From the NCBI GenBank assembly GCA_018417955.1, contig JACTVC010000054.1, positions 62,001 through 126,000 of the forward strand: DNA of 64,000 nt, written 5' to 3'. The notes beneath the pieces are model-generated. The model was given only the letters and a program-made list of their open reading frames with translations. It was not told the DNA's origin and did not search any database. A program made the position numbers and the translations under genes. Shown one piece after another: positions 19,501 through 30,870 of the stretch (position 1 is its first letter; each line of letters starts with the position of its first letter). The DNA comes from Laccaria trichodermophora (taxonomy: Eukaryota > Basidiomycota > Agaricomycetes > Agaricales > Hydnangiaceae).

Positions 19501-21177
19501 TCGTACGGCTTGGTAGTTTGCATGACCAAGACGACGGTGCCATGTTTCGAGATCAGGCGCGTGAGATATAGTGAAGGCGTGTTCGGCGTGGGGAGATAGA
19601 AGGTTGAGGGAATAGAGGTTTTTGGTGGGGAGGAGCGTGCCATGAGCAATTGTCGCACCGGAAGATTTGTTGGTGATCCAACAAGTAGCCTCGTCAAAAT
19701 GGGCGACGGCTTGGCTATCACGCGCAAGTGTGCTAACCGAGATAAGCCTCACTGCTGCATTAGGAATGAATAGAACATTTTCTAAGATTATATGCGCTCC
19801 GCGCGCAATGCGTAGTTTGATATTGCCTAGTCCAATGGCGGTGACGGATGATCCACCTACGCCTTTAACGGACCGAGCTGCAATTGGACGAAGCGTGAGG
19901 AAGTCGCTTTGTTCTGGAGATATGTGAACGGTTGCTCCCGTGTTAATGTAGAAGGGAAGATCATCGAGAGAGAGGGGGGTGCGCTTGTTTTGTTGGAGTG
20001 GAGAAATTTCAGAGATGGCAGCAATGTCGACGGGTTTGGTGTGCTTCCTCCAGTCCAGTGATGTTGTAGGCTCCTCCTCAAGCGCTAACCAACCGCTCCA
20101 TTCAATGTTCTCCAGGGAGTTGGGGAGTATAGATTCTGGGAGCTCCGATGCTAGACTGGCAAACTCAGTCTTTGCATTACTGGGAGCAGAGATGTCGGAT
20201 GGGTCGACGTGAATGATGAAGGCTTTGCCCGTGGAGTCCTTCACGTTCACGGCGATTTTTCCGGTGTTGCTGTTAGACCTTGTAGCGTTGTTGGTATTCC
20301 CTCGAGCTTTTTCGCGATCTCTCTTATGCGCATCTTTGGATTCCTGAATTGTTTTACCTGCCATTCCTCCTCCCGGGGAGATGCAGTACAAATCCATGTG
20401 GCCCTCACGTTTGCAGTTACTGCAAATGGGGGTGCTGTAGGACTTCGTGCGAGCGGCAAGAACGACGTCGGATGTGGAAAATGGCTTTGTCGCGGAATGG
20501 AGGGTTTCTTCACTTTCTAGGTAGTGATGAATGTCCTTTGATGTATATTCTTTGTCCTTTGTCGACGCGCGTAAGTCACGTAGAATACTGGATCGGATAT
20601 GGGGAAAGTCTTCAAGAGAGTTGATGACCGCAATGCAGCGGAATAAATCGGCTGTAAAATCCCCCATCGCAAACGCTTGATCTACGGCGTCGCAAATTTC
20701 GCAGCACGTTTGAGGGAGTGGCGTACCTTTCTTGCACTTAATGTTAAGAGCGGTGCGCAAGAGGTCCACCTGCCGGACTGGTCCCTCGTTCTGGTGTCGC
20801 TCCCTTAGCGTGTCCCATGCTACTTTGGCCCCCTTTGCCATGTCCAATTCTGCTTCGTTGTCGTTGGAGACGTTCATTGCGATAGCCATGTATGCAAATC
20901 GGTCATTCTCTACCCAATTTTCGCATGCGCGAGGTTCGGAACTAGGAGAGGGTTTAGTCTTTTCCCCGAGTACGTAGCTGAGAAGACCATTGATAGCGAG
21001 GTAGTGTGTCATGTCTTTGTTCCATTTCTTGTAGTTAGATTTGAGTTTATCGAGTTTCTCGCTGGCAAAGACACTGTTTGGACGAGTAAGAGTAATAGAG
21101 GGTCAAAGAGCGTCGGCTTTAAGAAGGGCTTCTTCGAGAGTTGGGCTTGACGCGGCGATGGATTCCTTCGGCGCCAT
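16585..21177 (-). pseudogene. Copia Gag-Pol with four nonsense codons
   Basis: ATG 21177 to stop 16585. Gag carries the zinc knuckle CSNCKREGHMDLYC. The protease site reads YINTGATVHIS, with Asn where the catalytic Asp of DTGA is expected (codon near 19942). Integrase has HRRLGHANY, VWVDLSG and ITDQGELKS. RT has QIDIKTAFLYGLL and AVHVDDFLS; RNase H has FTDSD, CEAEYTA and DIADIFTKALD-like sequence. Premature stops are TGA at 21103-21105, 19033-19035 and 18220-18222 and TAG at 17020-17022 (a Trp in FTDSDWA is expected). At least three fit single C:G to T:A changes. The element is therefore not autonomous, despite its young LTRs. Confidence 0.9.
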
Positions 21178-21298
21178 AGTGTGAGATAGACAAAGGCGGT
21201 TTGACGTGTTTAATTGACGCGTTCGTTACACGCTGATGTGACAAGATAAGATCTAGGGGGATTCTTCAGTCACTACACATGACTATAGGCCCATAACC

Positions 21299-21586
21299 TG
21301 TAGAATTTAGACCCCTAGAGTAGATAGAAACAGATCTCAGTCTTGGTTACACGGACTGTATTAGTGATGTACCTAGAGTAGATAGAAACAGATCTAGGTA
21401 CAGTAAGTAAGGGAAGTCTTAGATACGAGTAAGAGTGGCTCACCTCAGTCTCGGTTACACGGACTGAGGTGATTGTAAACTACAGGGGGGTTTATATAGT
21501 AAGTGCGAGTGGCTAAGGGGATAAAGGAAAAGGAAAATAAAGAGAACGAACAAAGGGAGTGTTCACGGTGTCGTGACATCCAAACA
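21299..21586 (-). repeat. Copia LTR (5' LTR of element)
   Basis: Same length as the LTR at 16251, with three differences. Two are CpG to TpG/CpA changes (in CTCGG/CTTGG and TACGG/TACAG). Confidence 0.9.
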
Positions 21587-21957
21587 GGTTGGTCAGGTTA
21601 TCACCAACACAGAAGCCTAAACGCTCCAGGCGAGCCTCGTCGACATCATTGAGACTGCTTGACTCGCAAAACTCATGGAGCTCGCACTGCAGAATTGCTG
21701 GCGATGATGGGGGATCCTCATCATGAGGGGCCGGGGGTGCATACTGAGGATGCATGGGTGGTGGCGGTGGATGTTGCCAGGGCATCATTCCACTGCCATA
21801 ACCCATTGGAGGGGCATGTGGGTAATATCCAGGCATTGGCATTGGGTATGGTTGATACGGGTTGAACGGAGGCATGGGTTGTCTGTAGGTATGAGGAGCA
21901 GGTGCTGCGGCAGGAGCTGGGGGTGCAGGAGCAATACTTTACCATCCCCCACATAAT

Positions 21958-22210
21958 CCACATGGACTCCACTGGATTCCACTGGATTCCACTGGATTCC
22001 ACTGGACTGGACTGGACTGGACTGCCAATCACAAAACTGGACTCCACTGGACTCCCAGCACAAAACTGGACTCCACTGGACTCCACTGGACTGCAAGCAC
22101 AAAACTGGACTGGACTGGACTGGACTGGACTGCAAATCACAAAACTGGACTGGACTGGACTCCACTGGACTCTCCCAACACAAAACTGGACTGGACTGGA
22201 CTGCCACAGA
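21958..22210. repeat. ACTGG-type minisatellite, left arm
   Basis: Tandem CTGGACTCCACTGG, CTGGATTCCACTGG and CTGGACTGGACTGG variants, interspersed with GCACAAAACTGG-like spacers. The reverse orientation appears at 23505-23720. Confidence 0.85.
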
Positions 22211-22309
22211 CCTAAGTTAATCCAGAATTCCTGAACTTAGACTTGAAAACAAAAAATAAAATTGAAGTATATTTATTAATTAAATTAATTAAATTTACAT
22301 AGATTCTAT

Positions 22310-22510
22310 GTTACAGAGGGGGGAGGGAGGGGGAAGGGAAAGGGAAAGGGAGGGGAAAGGGAAAGGGAGGGGAAAGGGAAAGGGAGGGGGAAGGGAAAGG
22401 GAGGGGGAAGAGAGGAATGAATAGAGGGGGGAGGGAGCAAGGAAGGGGGAAGGAAAGGGAGGGGGGGAGAGAGGAGCAAGGAAAGGGGGAGGGGGGAAAG
22501 GGGGAGAGAG
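22310..22510 (+). repeat. Polypurine G-rich tract, G-quadruplex candidate
   Basis: About 200 nt almost entirely of G and A on the plus strand, with many runs of three or more G (GGGGGAGGGAGGGGGAAGGG at its start). Such tracts can form quadruplexes or triplexes. It lies in the centre of the foldback element. Confidence 0.8.
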
Positions 22511-22586
22511 TGAAGGGGCCTCGTCGCCGTTCAGCGCTGGCGGGCGCTCGTCGTTTTTCGGGTGTGGTGGGGGCGGCGTTTTCGTC

Positions 22587-22965
22587 GGCGCTCGTTCGTC
22601 GTCGTCGTCGCGTGTCGTCGGTCGCGTGTCGTCGTCCCGGCGTGTAGTCGTCGTCGTCGCGTGTCGTCGGTCGCGTGTCATCGTCGTCGCGTGTCGTCGG
22701 TCGCGTGTCATCGTCGTCGCGTGTCGTCGGTCGCGTGTCGTCGTCGTCGTGTGTCGTCGTCGTCGCATGTCGTCGTCGTCGCGGTCGCGTGTCGTGGTCG
22801 TGGTCGTGTGTCGTCGTCCCAGTGTGTAGTCGTCGTCGTCGTGTGTTGTCGTCCTCGCGCGTCGTCGTCGTCCTCGCATATCGTCGTCCTGGCCTGTCGT
22901 CGTCCTCGCGTGTCGTCGTCGTCGTGTGTTGTCGTCTTCGTGTCGTCGTTCTTGTGTGTCGTTGG
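22587..22965 (+). repeat. GTC/CGT-rich minisatellite
   Basis: Repeats of GTCGTCGTCGCGTGTCGTCG with variants such as GGTCGCGTGTCATCGTCGTC. It is open in several frames only because the repeat has no stops, so I do not annotate a protein. Confidence 0.8.
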
Positions 22966-23114
22966 TCTCCTCGTGTGTTGTTTTTGTTGTTGCGTGCCGC
23001 TGGCGCCTGTCGTGGTGAGTACGGGGCATTGGGGTGGTGGGGCAGACATACCCTTGGCCCATGACGTTGACACGTCATGGGCGCCGTCCCTCGTTCTTGG
23101 CCTGTCCTTCCACG

Positions 23115-23230
23115 TTGGCGTGGGCATGGGCGTGGGCGGCGTTGGCGTGGGCGGCGTTGATGTGGGCGGCGTTGATGTGGGCGGCGTTAACGTGGGCGGA
23201 GTTGGCGTGGGCGGCGTTGGCGTGGGCAGT
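23115..23230 (+). repeat. 15-bp minisatellite
   Basis: Six tandem units close to GTGGGCGGCGTTGGC with GAT and AAC variants at the unit end, followed by a partial unit. Confidence 0.85.
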
Positions 23231-23504
23231 GATAGAGGTGGTGGTGGTGGAAGGGAATGGGATGGTCACGGAGGTGTGACCATGCCGCAAACAGGAGACG
23301 TGACGATATGGCACGCCCTCAAGTAAGTCACGTGACCTCACCCCGCAGACTGAACAAAATCATAAATCCTTATTGCAGCTATCACTGACCCACACTATAT
23401 GTAAATTATAACCTTTCCTTTCATTTGATCATTAAAATGTAAGTTTATTGTATAGTCTATTTTCGCTTTTTTAGTAGTATTCATATATAATAATAATAAT
23501 ATAC

Positions 23505-23720
23505 TGGAATGACTGGAATCCACTCCACTGGACTCTGACTGGACTCTGACTGGACTGGGACTGGACTCAGGAAAGTGGCTGGCAGTCCAGTGGGAGTCCA
23601 GTGGACTGGACTGGACTGGACTGGACTGGACTCCAGTGGACTGGGCATTCTGCCAGCCAATCTGGCCTGGTAAGAGGGCCACTGGAATCCACTGGAGTCC
23701 AGTGGAGTCCAGTGGAGTCC
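23505..23720. repeat. ACTGG-type minisatellite, right arm
   Basis: Inverted counterpart of 21958-22210, built of CCAGTGGACT, CAGTGGAGTC and ACTGGACTGG units. Together the two arrays form the stem region of the foldback element. Confidence 0.8.
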
Positions 23721-24770
23721 ATATGGATTACGTGGGGGATGGTAAAGACCTCGTGCAGGAGCCTCAGCTGCGGGAGCTTTTGGGACTTTCAGTGCTTGAT
23801 CCGCTCTGAACAATGAATTGCCGAGGGGAATCTTGTCATACCCGCCGCCGCCTTGCTAAGATACTTCAGTTTTTGAGGAACATATGAAAAAAAAGACTCA
23901 CAATAGCAACAGCCCAATTGAGCTTTCTCGCCCTTGTCAATTCAAAGTGCAGCTTTCCCACTCTGTACTCAAAGCAAGCGATGTCGGGGTGTAGCATACA
24001 TAAACCTGGAGGGTACATATCATCAAGCTTCGCTACAATACCTTCAAGCACATCATCGAGTTTAGCCTGGTTGCCCCTTTACTATCAGTAGTTCATGCTG
24101 GACAGGAGAGAGCAAATTACCTTTTTTAAAAGTGGGCACCTGTCATCGTCGGAGTCAATGTCCTTGTCTACTGGCATGGGGGCATGTGGTCCTTGAGCCT
24201 GCAAGAGAATCAGAACATTGAAGTAAACAAGAATAACAGAAAGAACTTACTGGAGGAGCAACACGAGCACTGGGCTCTGGCATCTGAAGGATGACATAGG
24301 CAGTCTTTTCCTTCTGCAACTTCGCATTGACTTGATTGACCATTGATTGAAGGCCTTGAGATGATGAGAGCGGTAGCTTCGGTGAATTGGCAGGCTTGAG
24401 AAAATGCCATTCAAATGAAGTCGTGACGAGGCATGGTGAAACGGTGCTGAGCTCCTGCGCAATGACGGCGAGGAAGGCTTCCCAATTCATGTTGACCATC
24501 AAGTTGACAGGCCCCACTTTTCGAGGCTCGACCTTCTCAACCTTGGTTTTGCACTGCAATGTCCAGACTTTGCGATCAGGTTGTAAGACATGTAGAAGCA
24601 TTTCGAAAGCTGTAAGGGGTGGCGTTTCGACCGCGGTGGGGATGGGCGCCTTCTGGCGTTTCGTAATGTGAGGCTGAGGAGTCAGTGTCAACGATCATGA
24701 CTGAGGTGTAGCAGGTGCAGGTGCGCGAGGAGTGGACTGAGTGGGGGGTATGTAAGGAATGATGTGAGGC

Positions 24771-25088
24771 TGTGAAGCGTTCACTCTGAACTTCTCGCAT
24801 AGCTGAAGCCAAGAGGGAAGGAGGAGGCAAGAATGGGTGGATCTGGGATCAACACCCATGAGTGAGCAATGAGCAGTTACAAGATACTCAGCTAGCCCAA
24901 CATGATTATGCATACTGTAGGAAGTACAGTTATACAAAGCACTACATGTAGTGCAAGAGGATGGCAAGACTGCTGACAAGGTGGTGGTTCAAGACAAAAG
25001 ATCAATATATTATGTAAGATATCCAAATCTAGCTATATACCACTGTTTGACTATGGCCTCTGGGCATTCCCTTCCAATCCTATATCAC
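24771..25088 (-). repeat. 319-bp LTR family copy 1 (solo, hAT inserted at its end)
   Basis: On the minus strand it reads from the TGATATAGGATTGG region to CTTCACA and ends in CA at 24771. The hAT transposon entered one base from its TG end, so the last base lies at 28639, giving 319 bp as in copies at 28747, 31663 and 36056. The left flank is GAGGC (24766-24770), whose inverted partner GCCTC lies at 28742-28746. Confidence 0.85.
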
Positions 25089-28000
25089 TAGTGTTCACCA
25101 AGGGTATGCTAACCCGCACGGGTTTTCAAGCCGGGTAGAGATGGGTAAGGGTGCGGGTTAGCAATCAAGTACCCGTGGCACAACCCGTACCCTTGCGGAG
25201 GGTTTTGGGGGGTTTCGGCACAACAGCACAGCAGCTGCATGTGCCGAAACAGAAATAGATACATGCCGACTTCCTATGTACAGTTTTAAAACCTTAAATC
25301 CACCCCCAATACACTCTCGCATACTCCAAAAAAGTTATCCTACACTGCTTAGCATGTTGGAATCCCCAGAACCTCCTGCAAAAAAATCTTCCTCAGGCAG
25401 AATCGTCAGTGCCACAAAACGAAAACTTACCACTCCGATTTCCACGTTTGTCAAGGCCATTCGCCCCAAAAAAAAGGTGAAGGTGACCGAGTCATCTGAT
25501 GTGGCATCTTCAGCCCAGGAGACTGGTGCAGTGCCTTTTCAGGAACAGCAAACTACGCCATCTGTAACTTCTCACTGCAGGGTTATTATTAGCGACGAAG
25601 AAGATCAGGAGGAAGCTTCTCACCGTGGTCAAACCCTGGATCCCGACAACGATGTGATCATGATATCGGATGACGAAGAGATCACTGCTGAAAAGGAATT
25701 GGGTAAGTGACAAGATGTTGATGAGACTGGAAACTTACCGAAATTACCTTTGACCAGCACGCTTGTCCAAGGAATGGACCGCTGGTGTTTATGGGTTCTT
25801 CAAGCCTGATCCCATCATTGAGTATGCAAGCGGACGACGTGCTCACACCTTCATCTGTGTGGCCACTCACTGCCGTGGTGCCACGTGAAATGTCCGCCGC
25901 TTTCTTGACACTGGAGATGCGAAGTCCACCAGTAACCTCCAGAGGCACGCCGTGAAATGCTGGGGTGAAGAGAATGTCGACGCCGCTCGTGGACGTCCTG
26001 TTGATGAAATCCGTGAGGCAACAAAAGGTGTCTTGCCATCTGGATCAATCACAGCTGCATTTGAACGGAAGGGGAAAGGAAAAGTGAGCTACTCACATCG
26101 TCAGCACACCCGAACGGAAACAAGGTATTTCTTTGACTCACCATGGATGAGAATGGTACTGAGAATGGACCAAACAGGGCCAAGATAGTTCGTTGGGTAG
26201 CTGAGAGTTCATGGCCATTGAATATCCTCAAGGATCGTGGGTTCCAGAGCTTGATGAAGACTGGACGCCCAGAGTACTGGCTCCCATCGCCAAGCACTTC
26301 TTCACGCGATGTCAAGTTGGTGTTTGTGAAGACTCGAAATCGGGTTGCTAGAATTCTCCAGGTCAGTTGGCATAACAGTATTCAACATGTAGTCTCACCT
26401 GCTTCAAGGAACACCCGGGTGCCCTCAGCTTTGCTACCGACGCATGGTCTTCTCCCAACCATAAAGCCTACGTCGCAGTTACCGTCCACTTCGAGCAAGA
26501 TGGCATTCTGATTTTGATGCTCCTCGACATCGTTGAGGTCCCTCGCTTGCACTCCGGTTTGAACCTAGCAAAGGCGTTCGCAAATATCCTAGAAGACTTC
26601 AATATTTCGGACAAGGTAAGCATAGTTCTCTTATCATGAAGTATCAATCATACCTTGCTTCCAGGTCCTTGGTATTACATGCGACAACGCGTCCAACAAC
26701 GGCACGATGATCCTGGAGCTTTCAAACCTTGTTACCTCCTTTCCTGGTGAATCTAACCTAATCCGCTGCTTCAACCACGTCCTCAGCCTTGTCGCAAAGA
26801 CCGCCATTCGTGTGTTTGACGTTCCAGAGGTTGAGAAAGATGCAGTGCTGGACAACGCGACTGCCGAGCTGCTGGAACTGGCAAAAAACATCGACGTTGA
26901 AGAGCTCGATGCTCAGGCAGCAGGATTGGACGGTGATGGCGAAGGGGGGCAAGTGGACAGCACGGATGGCTGGGTCGATGAGCGCCTCGCGCTATCAGAT
27001 GTTGAGTGTGAGGAATTGGATGAAAGTGTCCTCCCGGTTAGGTTGCTACTTGTCAAGGTAAGTTCACTGTGTTTCAGACAGGGAAATTCAAAGACTTACC
27101 ATGAAGCTACAGCTCTGTAAACTCTCCTATGCGATCATTAACTTGACCACTCTGTTGCTGCACAAGTGGTTTTCGACCTTGAAGGACTTGAAACTCGACG
27201 AGTGCTCGATGCCACAAGATGTTTCCACATGCTGGAACTCGACCTACGACATGTTGAAGTTTGCAATTGACTATAGAAAGGCAATTGATAGACTTACCAG
27301 TGACAAAAACCTTGGCCTTCGGCAGTACGAGCTCGACGACGATGAGTGGGAGATAGCGAAACAGCTGTCTTCATTGTTAATGGTGAGCTGAATCAACAAT
27401 CCATGAGACCGCTTACCAATCATCCTCCAGATATTCAAAGATGCAACTTTGTTCTTTTCGCGCTCGACACCCAACATCCCCACCATCCTTCCGGTGATGG
27501 ACCATATCGATGAGTGGCTGACGACTGCCTCCGTTAACACAAAGCTTCCTACCTCGATTCACGCAGCTGCCAGCCTCTCAAAGAAAACCTTGAACAGGTA
27601 CTACGAACGTTCAGATTGCTCCAAGGTCTATCGCATCGCAATGGGTACATGTTTCAGTTCTATGCATACATTTCATTCATTCATTAGCTTCCCTTATAGT
27701 TCTCGATCCACGTTGTAAACTCGAATACTTCAAAACGGCAAAATGGGAGCAAGAATGGATTGACGAAGCAGAACGGCTCACCAGGCAAGAGTACAACAAC
27801 TCCTACAAGGATCTCGAAGTTGAGGCTTCAGAACCAAGTGTAGTTCTTGCTGCTCAGGCCGAGAAGCGGGTAAGTACCTTCGTCATTGAAATTGATAATA
27901 CTGAACCCAGTTTTAGAGTACCTCGACATCGACCAACATGTTCGACACTCTTCCCGCATTCTCGGGAAGCGTGTCTTTTATCGACCGTGATGAACTTTCA

Positions 28001-28624
28001 CGATACCTTTCCAAAGACGTCGTTCCGATGAAACCACAGGAGACGCTTGCATGGTGGGCATCCAAAAAGATGGTCTACCCCTGCCTCTCTCGAATGGCAC
28101 TCGACTATCTTTCTGTCCCCAGTATGTCATTTATCTATTTGACACAAATGGTAGCATTACTGATTGATGTACTTGATAGCCACCTCCACTGACGTCAAAC
28201 GTGTTTTTAGCCGTGGCCGTATACTTTTGTCTCATCTCCGCAACCGCATGTCTGCTCAAACAACCCGTTCACTCATGTGTCTCCAGGCTTGGAGCCTTCT
28301 CGGCTACGTCAAGAATACAGATGTACTATCTGTTACACGGCTGCCGGAGACTCAAGGTGAGGATGATGAGGACTTAGAAGATGGATGGGATGATATTGAT
28401 GTGTAACATATTTTCATACCCTACATGTTTTTGTGGGTCGTTTTCGTAGTATATGACCTGTCAGACCTGTTGGACCCATGCAACCCGTGCAACCTGTGTA
28501 AGACCCGCACAACCCGTGTACAAACCCGCACCCGCACCCTGACCCTGCTCTTGGGTAGGGGTATCTGCAGGTGCGGGTACGGGTCAGCACATTAGCACCC
28601 ACAGGTTACCCGTGGTGATCACTA
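25089..28624 (+). mobile_element. hAT DNA transposon
   Basis: Ends are TAGTGTTCACCAAGGGTA on the left and, inverted, TAGTGATCACCACGGGTA on the right. Subterminal regions are rich in ACCCG-type repeats, the likely transposase-binding sites. The left flank TATATCAC (25081-25088) matches AATATCAC (28631-28638) at seven of eight positions, a hAT-sized target duplication, with six extra bases (TATAAT) after the right end. It encodes a hAT transposase on the plus strand. Confidence 0.85.
25354..28406 (+). pseudogene. hAT transposase with one nonsense codon
   Basis: Multi-exon transposase. The N-terminus is acidic, followed by a BED-like finger (FICVATHCRG ... STSNLQRHAVKCW). The RNase H-like core has FATDAWSSPNHKAYVAVTVH and VLGITCDNASNNGTMI, both with catalytic-type Asp, and RCFNHVLSLVAKTA. 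The C-terminal hAT dimerisation region reads STDVKRVFSRGRILLSHLRN then LMCLQAW. Introns near 25704-25757, 26617-26664, 27057-27111 and 28123-28180 have GT-AG ends. An in-frame TGA at 25886-25888 lies between the finger ligands (GAT-stop-NVRRFLD) and is best explained by CGA to TGA. Otherwise the gene looks complete, ending at TAA 28404-28406. Part of the finger lies beyond the stop, so the protein is probably not functional. Confidence 0.82.
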
Positions 28625-28639
28625 TATAATAATATCACA

Positions 28640-28746
28640 GACACCGATGAAGAGATTCTGGGTATGGGTACAGCGGCTCTGTTCTCCGGCACGTTGAACC
28701 CATCTTATGGCATAAGCACTAATACACATCATCAATCTAGGGCCTC
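28640..28746 (+). pseudogene. Inverted piece of gene B
   Basis: Reads DTDEEILGMGTAALFSG and NPSYGIS on the plus strand, whereas the rest of gene B is on the minus strand. Turning it back joins it in frame to 31987 onward (SEAGSLT-DTDEEILG) through the shared GACAC. It is flanked by two LTRs in opposite orientation, the probable substrates of the inversion. Confidence 0.7.
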
Positions 28747-29065
28747 TGTGATATAGGATTGGAAGGGAATGCCCAGAGGCCATAGTCAAACAGTGGTATA
28801 TAGCTAGATTTGGATATCTTACATAATATATTGATCTTTTGTCTTGAACCACCACCTTGTCAGCAGTCTTGCCATCCTCTTGCACTACATGTAGTGCTTT
28901 GTATAACTGTACTTCCTACAGTATGCATAATCATGTTGGGCCAGCTGAGTATCTTGTAACTGCTCATTGCTCACTCATGGGTGTTGATCCCAGATCCACC
29001 CATTCTTGCCTCCTCCTTCCCTCTTGGCTTCAGCTATGCGAGAAGTTCAGAGTGAACACTTCACA
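28747..29065 (+). repeat. 319-bp LTR copy 2 (5' LTR)
   Basis: TGTGATATAGGATTGG to CTTCACA. By the inversion model it is a hybrid formed by recombination with copy 1. Confidence 0.85.
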
Positions 29066-30486
29066 ATGGTGGGGGCACCGCGGACTTCACCAAAGCATGG
29101 TTGAAGTCTGCATTTCTTGGTAGAGGGAGAGCTGGAGAGTTGTGGGAATGCGCCAGCTCATCACAGGAGGAACCTTAGCATGGATGGTAGCTGCAGCTCG
29201 CGCACTTCGCGGCGGGCTTACTACTTCATGTGAAAGGGCTCATCCATCCTTCAGTTGGATGAACCATTGACCTTAGCTTGTGCTTGCACAGCTGGTTGAG
29301 GTTTGTTCGATTGGGGTGCTGCGCTGACTCTGAGCAGCTGGGCTTTGGGATTTCGCGACTATGCGGCCTGAAGTCTACTGTGAGGAGAGTTCCTACTCAC
29401 CTATGTCTGGATTCCGCGACCACGTGACCATTGACTTGGTGAGGAGGTCGCCCACAACCAGTGTTGCCTGCTGCTTTGTGCTGCTTCACTGTCTCTCAGA
29501 CTCCACCTGTTCCTCAACCATCTCCCTTGTCTTTTAGCATCTAGGCCTCTCAAGAACAGCCAGATGTTCATTGACATCCCTCCAGTTCAGTCTGCTGCTC
29601 TGGAAATTATGTGCTATGCCCTACTATGCTTCTCTCCCAATCCTTGCTGTTTTCTTGCCTGAGGAATGAGTATTCTCATCCTCCTTACTTCTCTATGAAC
29701 TCTCTGGAATGGCTCTTCTTGGTTTCTGAATGGTTAGAAGGGTTTGGAGTGGTTTTGGGTTGGATGGGGTTGATGGGACATCAAAATTGGACTTGTTCAC
29801 CTCATATCTCGCCAACCGATGCCCCGATTGCTCTCGTCTCTTTTGCGCTGGGAAGCTCTCGTTCATACCTTTCTTTGGACCCCATGAACTCGCCAAACGG
29901 TCACATATTGGCTGCGCTTCGCCTAGTTCAGCCTGGCATGGCCAAAATGAACATATTTCGTCCGTTCTCGACGAGATCCTCGTCGTTCCTTATGTTCTTT
30001 GGCTTGTTTTGAAGCCACGGTCAATGCGCTTTTGGGAAGCCCTTATACGCGCCAAACGGACGAGCGGTCCTTGTGTTACAGTGCCATCTCTTCAACAACC
30101 ATTTCCCCATTCCTATTGTCATAACCTGCTCGCATCGGACGCTCTATAGCCCGTTTGAAACGCCTGAATCGTACCTTTCCGACGCACCTATTCACGTCGA
30201 TAACGGACAACAGCCTGGTCTGCAGTATGCATTTACTCCAGAACTGCAGTTTCTGGGTATTACCTCTCTATCTCGACAACCACGGCTCGTCACGATACGC
30301 GAATTATACCGTTGGAAAGGCGTCGTTCGTAGCTTTCGAACGGGTATTTGATCCCCAGGAACGGGCCAGAAATCACTACGCTATGCTCAAACACATTTTT
30401 GGCTACCTCAGGATCTCCCCTCTATTTGGGGTGTTAAGACTTGATTGGAGGACTCTTATGGGCAGGGGAGACACCTCAACTGGTTG

Positions 30487-30870
30487 AGAGTTGCTGCTCG
30501 CGCATTACGTGGTGGACTCTTCTTCAGTCATGGTAACCTTCTGGCTCCATCAGAAGGCTGATTGCTGCTCGCGCGTTGCGCGGCGGATCAGTGTGGAGGA
30601 GTTGCAGCTCGCGCATTATGCGGCGGACTCTTCTTCAATCATGGTAACCTTCTGGGTCCCTCAGAAGTACTGATTGCTGCTTGCGTGTTATGCGGCAGAT
30701 CAGTGTTGAGGAGTTGCTGCTCGCACATTATGCGGCGGACTCTTCTTCAATCATGGTAACCTTCTGGCTCCTGATTGCAGCTCGCATGTTTTGCGGCGGA
30801 TCAGTGTTGAGGAGTTGCTGCTCGCACATTATGCGGCAGACTCTTCTTCAATCATGGTAACCTTACAGAT
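30487..30870 (+). repeat. Tandem repeat of about 100-115 bp in LARD interior
   Basis: About four units begin near 30489, 30597, 30711 and 30810. Each contains GAGTTGCTGCTCGC, then a GCGGCGGACTCTTCTTCA-like stretch and ATCATGGTAACCTT. Confidence 0.8.

Larger units (their letters stand above)
16251..21586 (-). mobile_element. Ty1/Copia LTR retrotransposon, recently inserted
   Basis: 5336 bp with two 288 bp LTRs (16251-16538 and 21299-21586) that start TG and end CA and differ at only three positions. Coding is on the minus strand in the Copia order Gag, protease, integrase, RT, RNase H. The flanking 5 bp are GGTCG and GGTTG, a target duplication with one CpG transition. It interrupts the C-terminal exon of gene B; removing it with one duplication copy keeps gene B in frame. 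Confidence 0.92.
21933..23752. mobile_element. Foldback element filled with minisatellites
   Basis: 1820 bp bounded by inverted repeats. The left end reads CTTTACCATCCCCCAC then ATAATCCACATGGACTCC; the right end is its reverse complement with few changes (23700-23747). Both ends run inward into arrays of an ACTGG-based repeat. The flanking 10-mer GTGCAGGAGC at 21923-21932 and 23753-23762 is a candidate target duplication. Removing the element with one copy of the 10-mer restores an uninterrupted Ala/Pro-rich frame of gene B, which supports a real insertion. No transposase is present. The class is uncertain (Mutator-like or foldback). Confidence 0.75.

Noticed and set aside
16246..21591. Copia insertion without target duplication
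   Set aside because: GGTCG and GGTTG differ only by one CpG transition, and gene B is kept in frame by assuming a CGACC duplication, so a real duplication is the better reading.
22295..23326. Long frames on both strands over the minisatellites
   Set aside because: They exist because the GTC and polypurine repeats contain no stops; composition is purely repeat-driven.
28857..29123. Recurring frame MSAVLPSSCTTCSALY at 24979(-), 28857, 31773 and 36166
   Set aside because: It lies inside the 319-bp LTR copies; it recurs because the LTR does, and each copy runs into unrelated flank. There is no sign of protein-level conservation.
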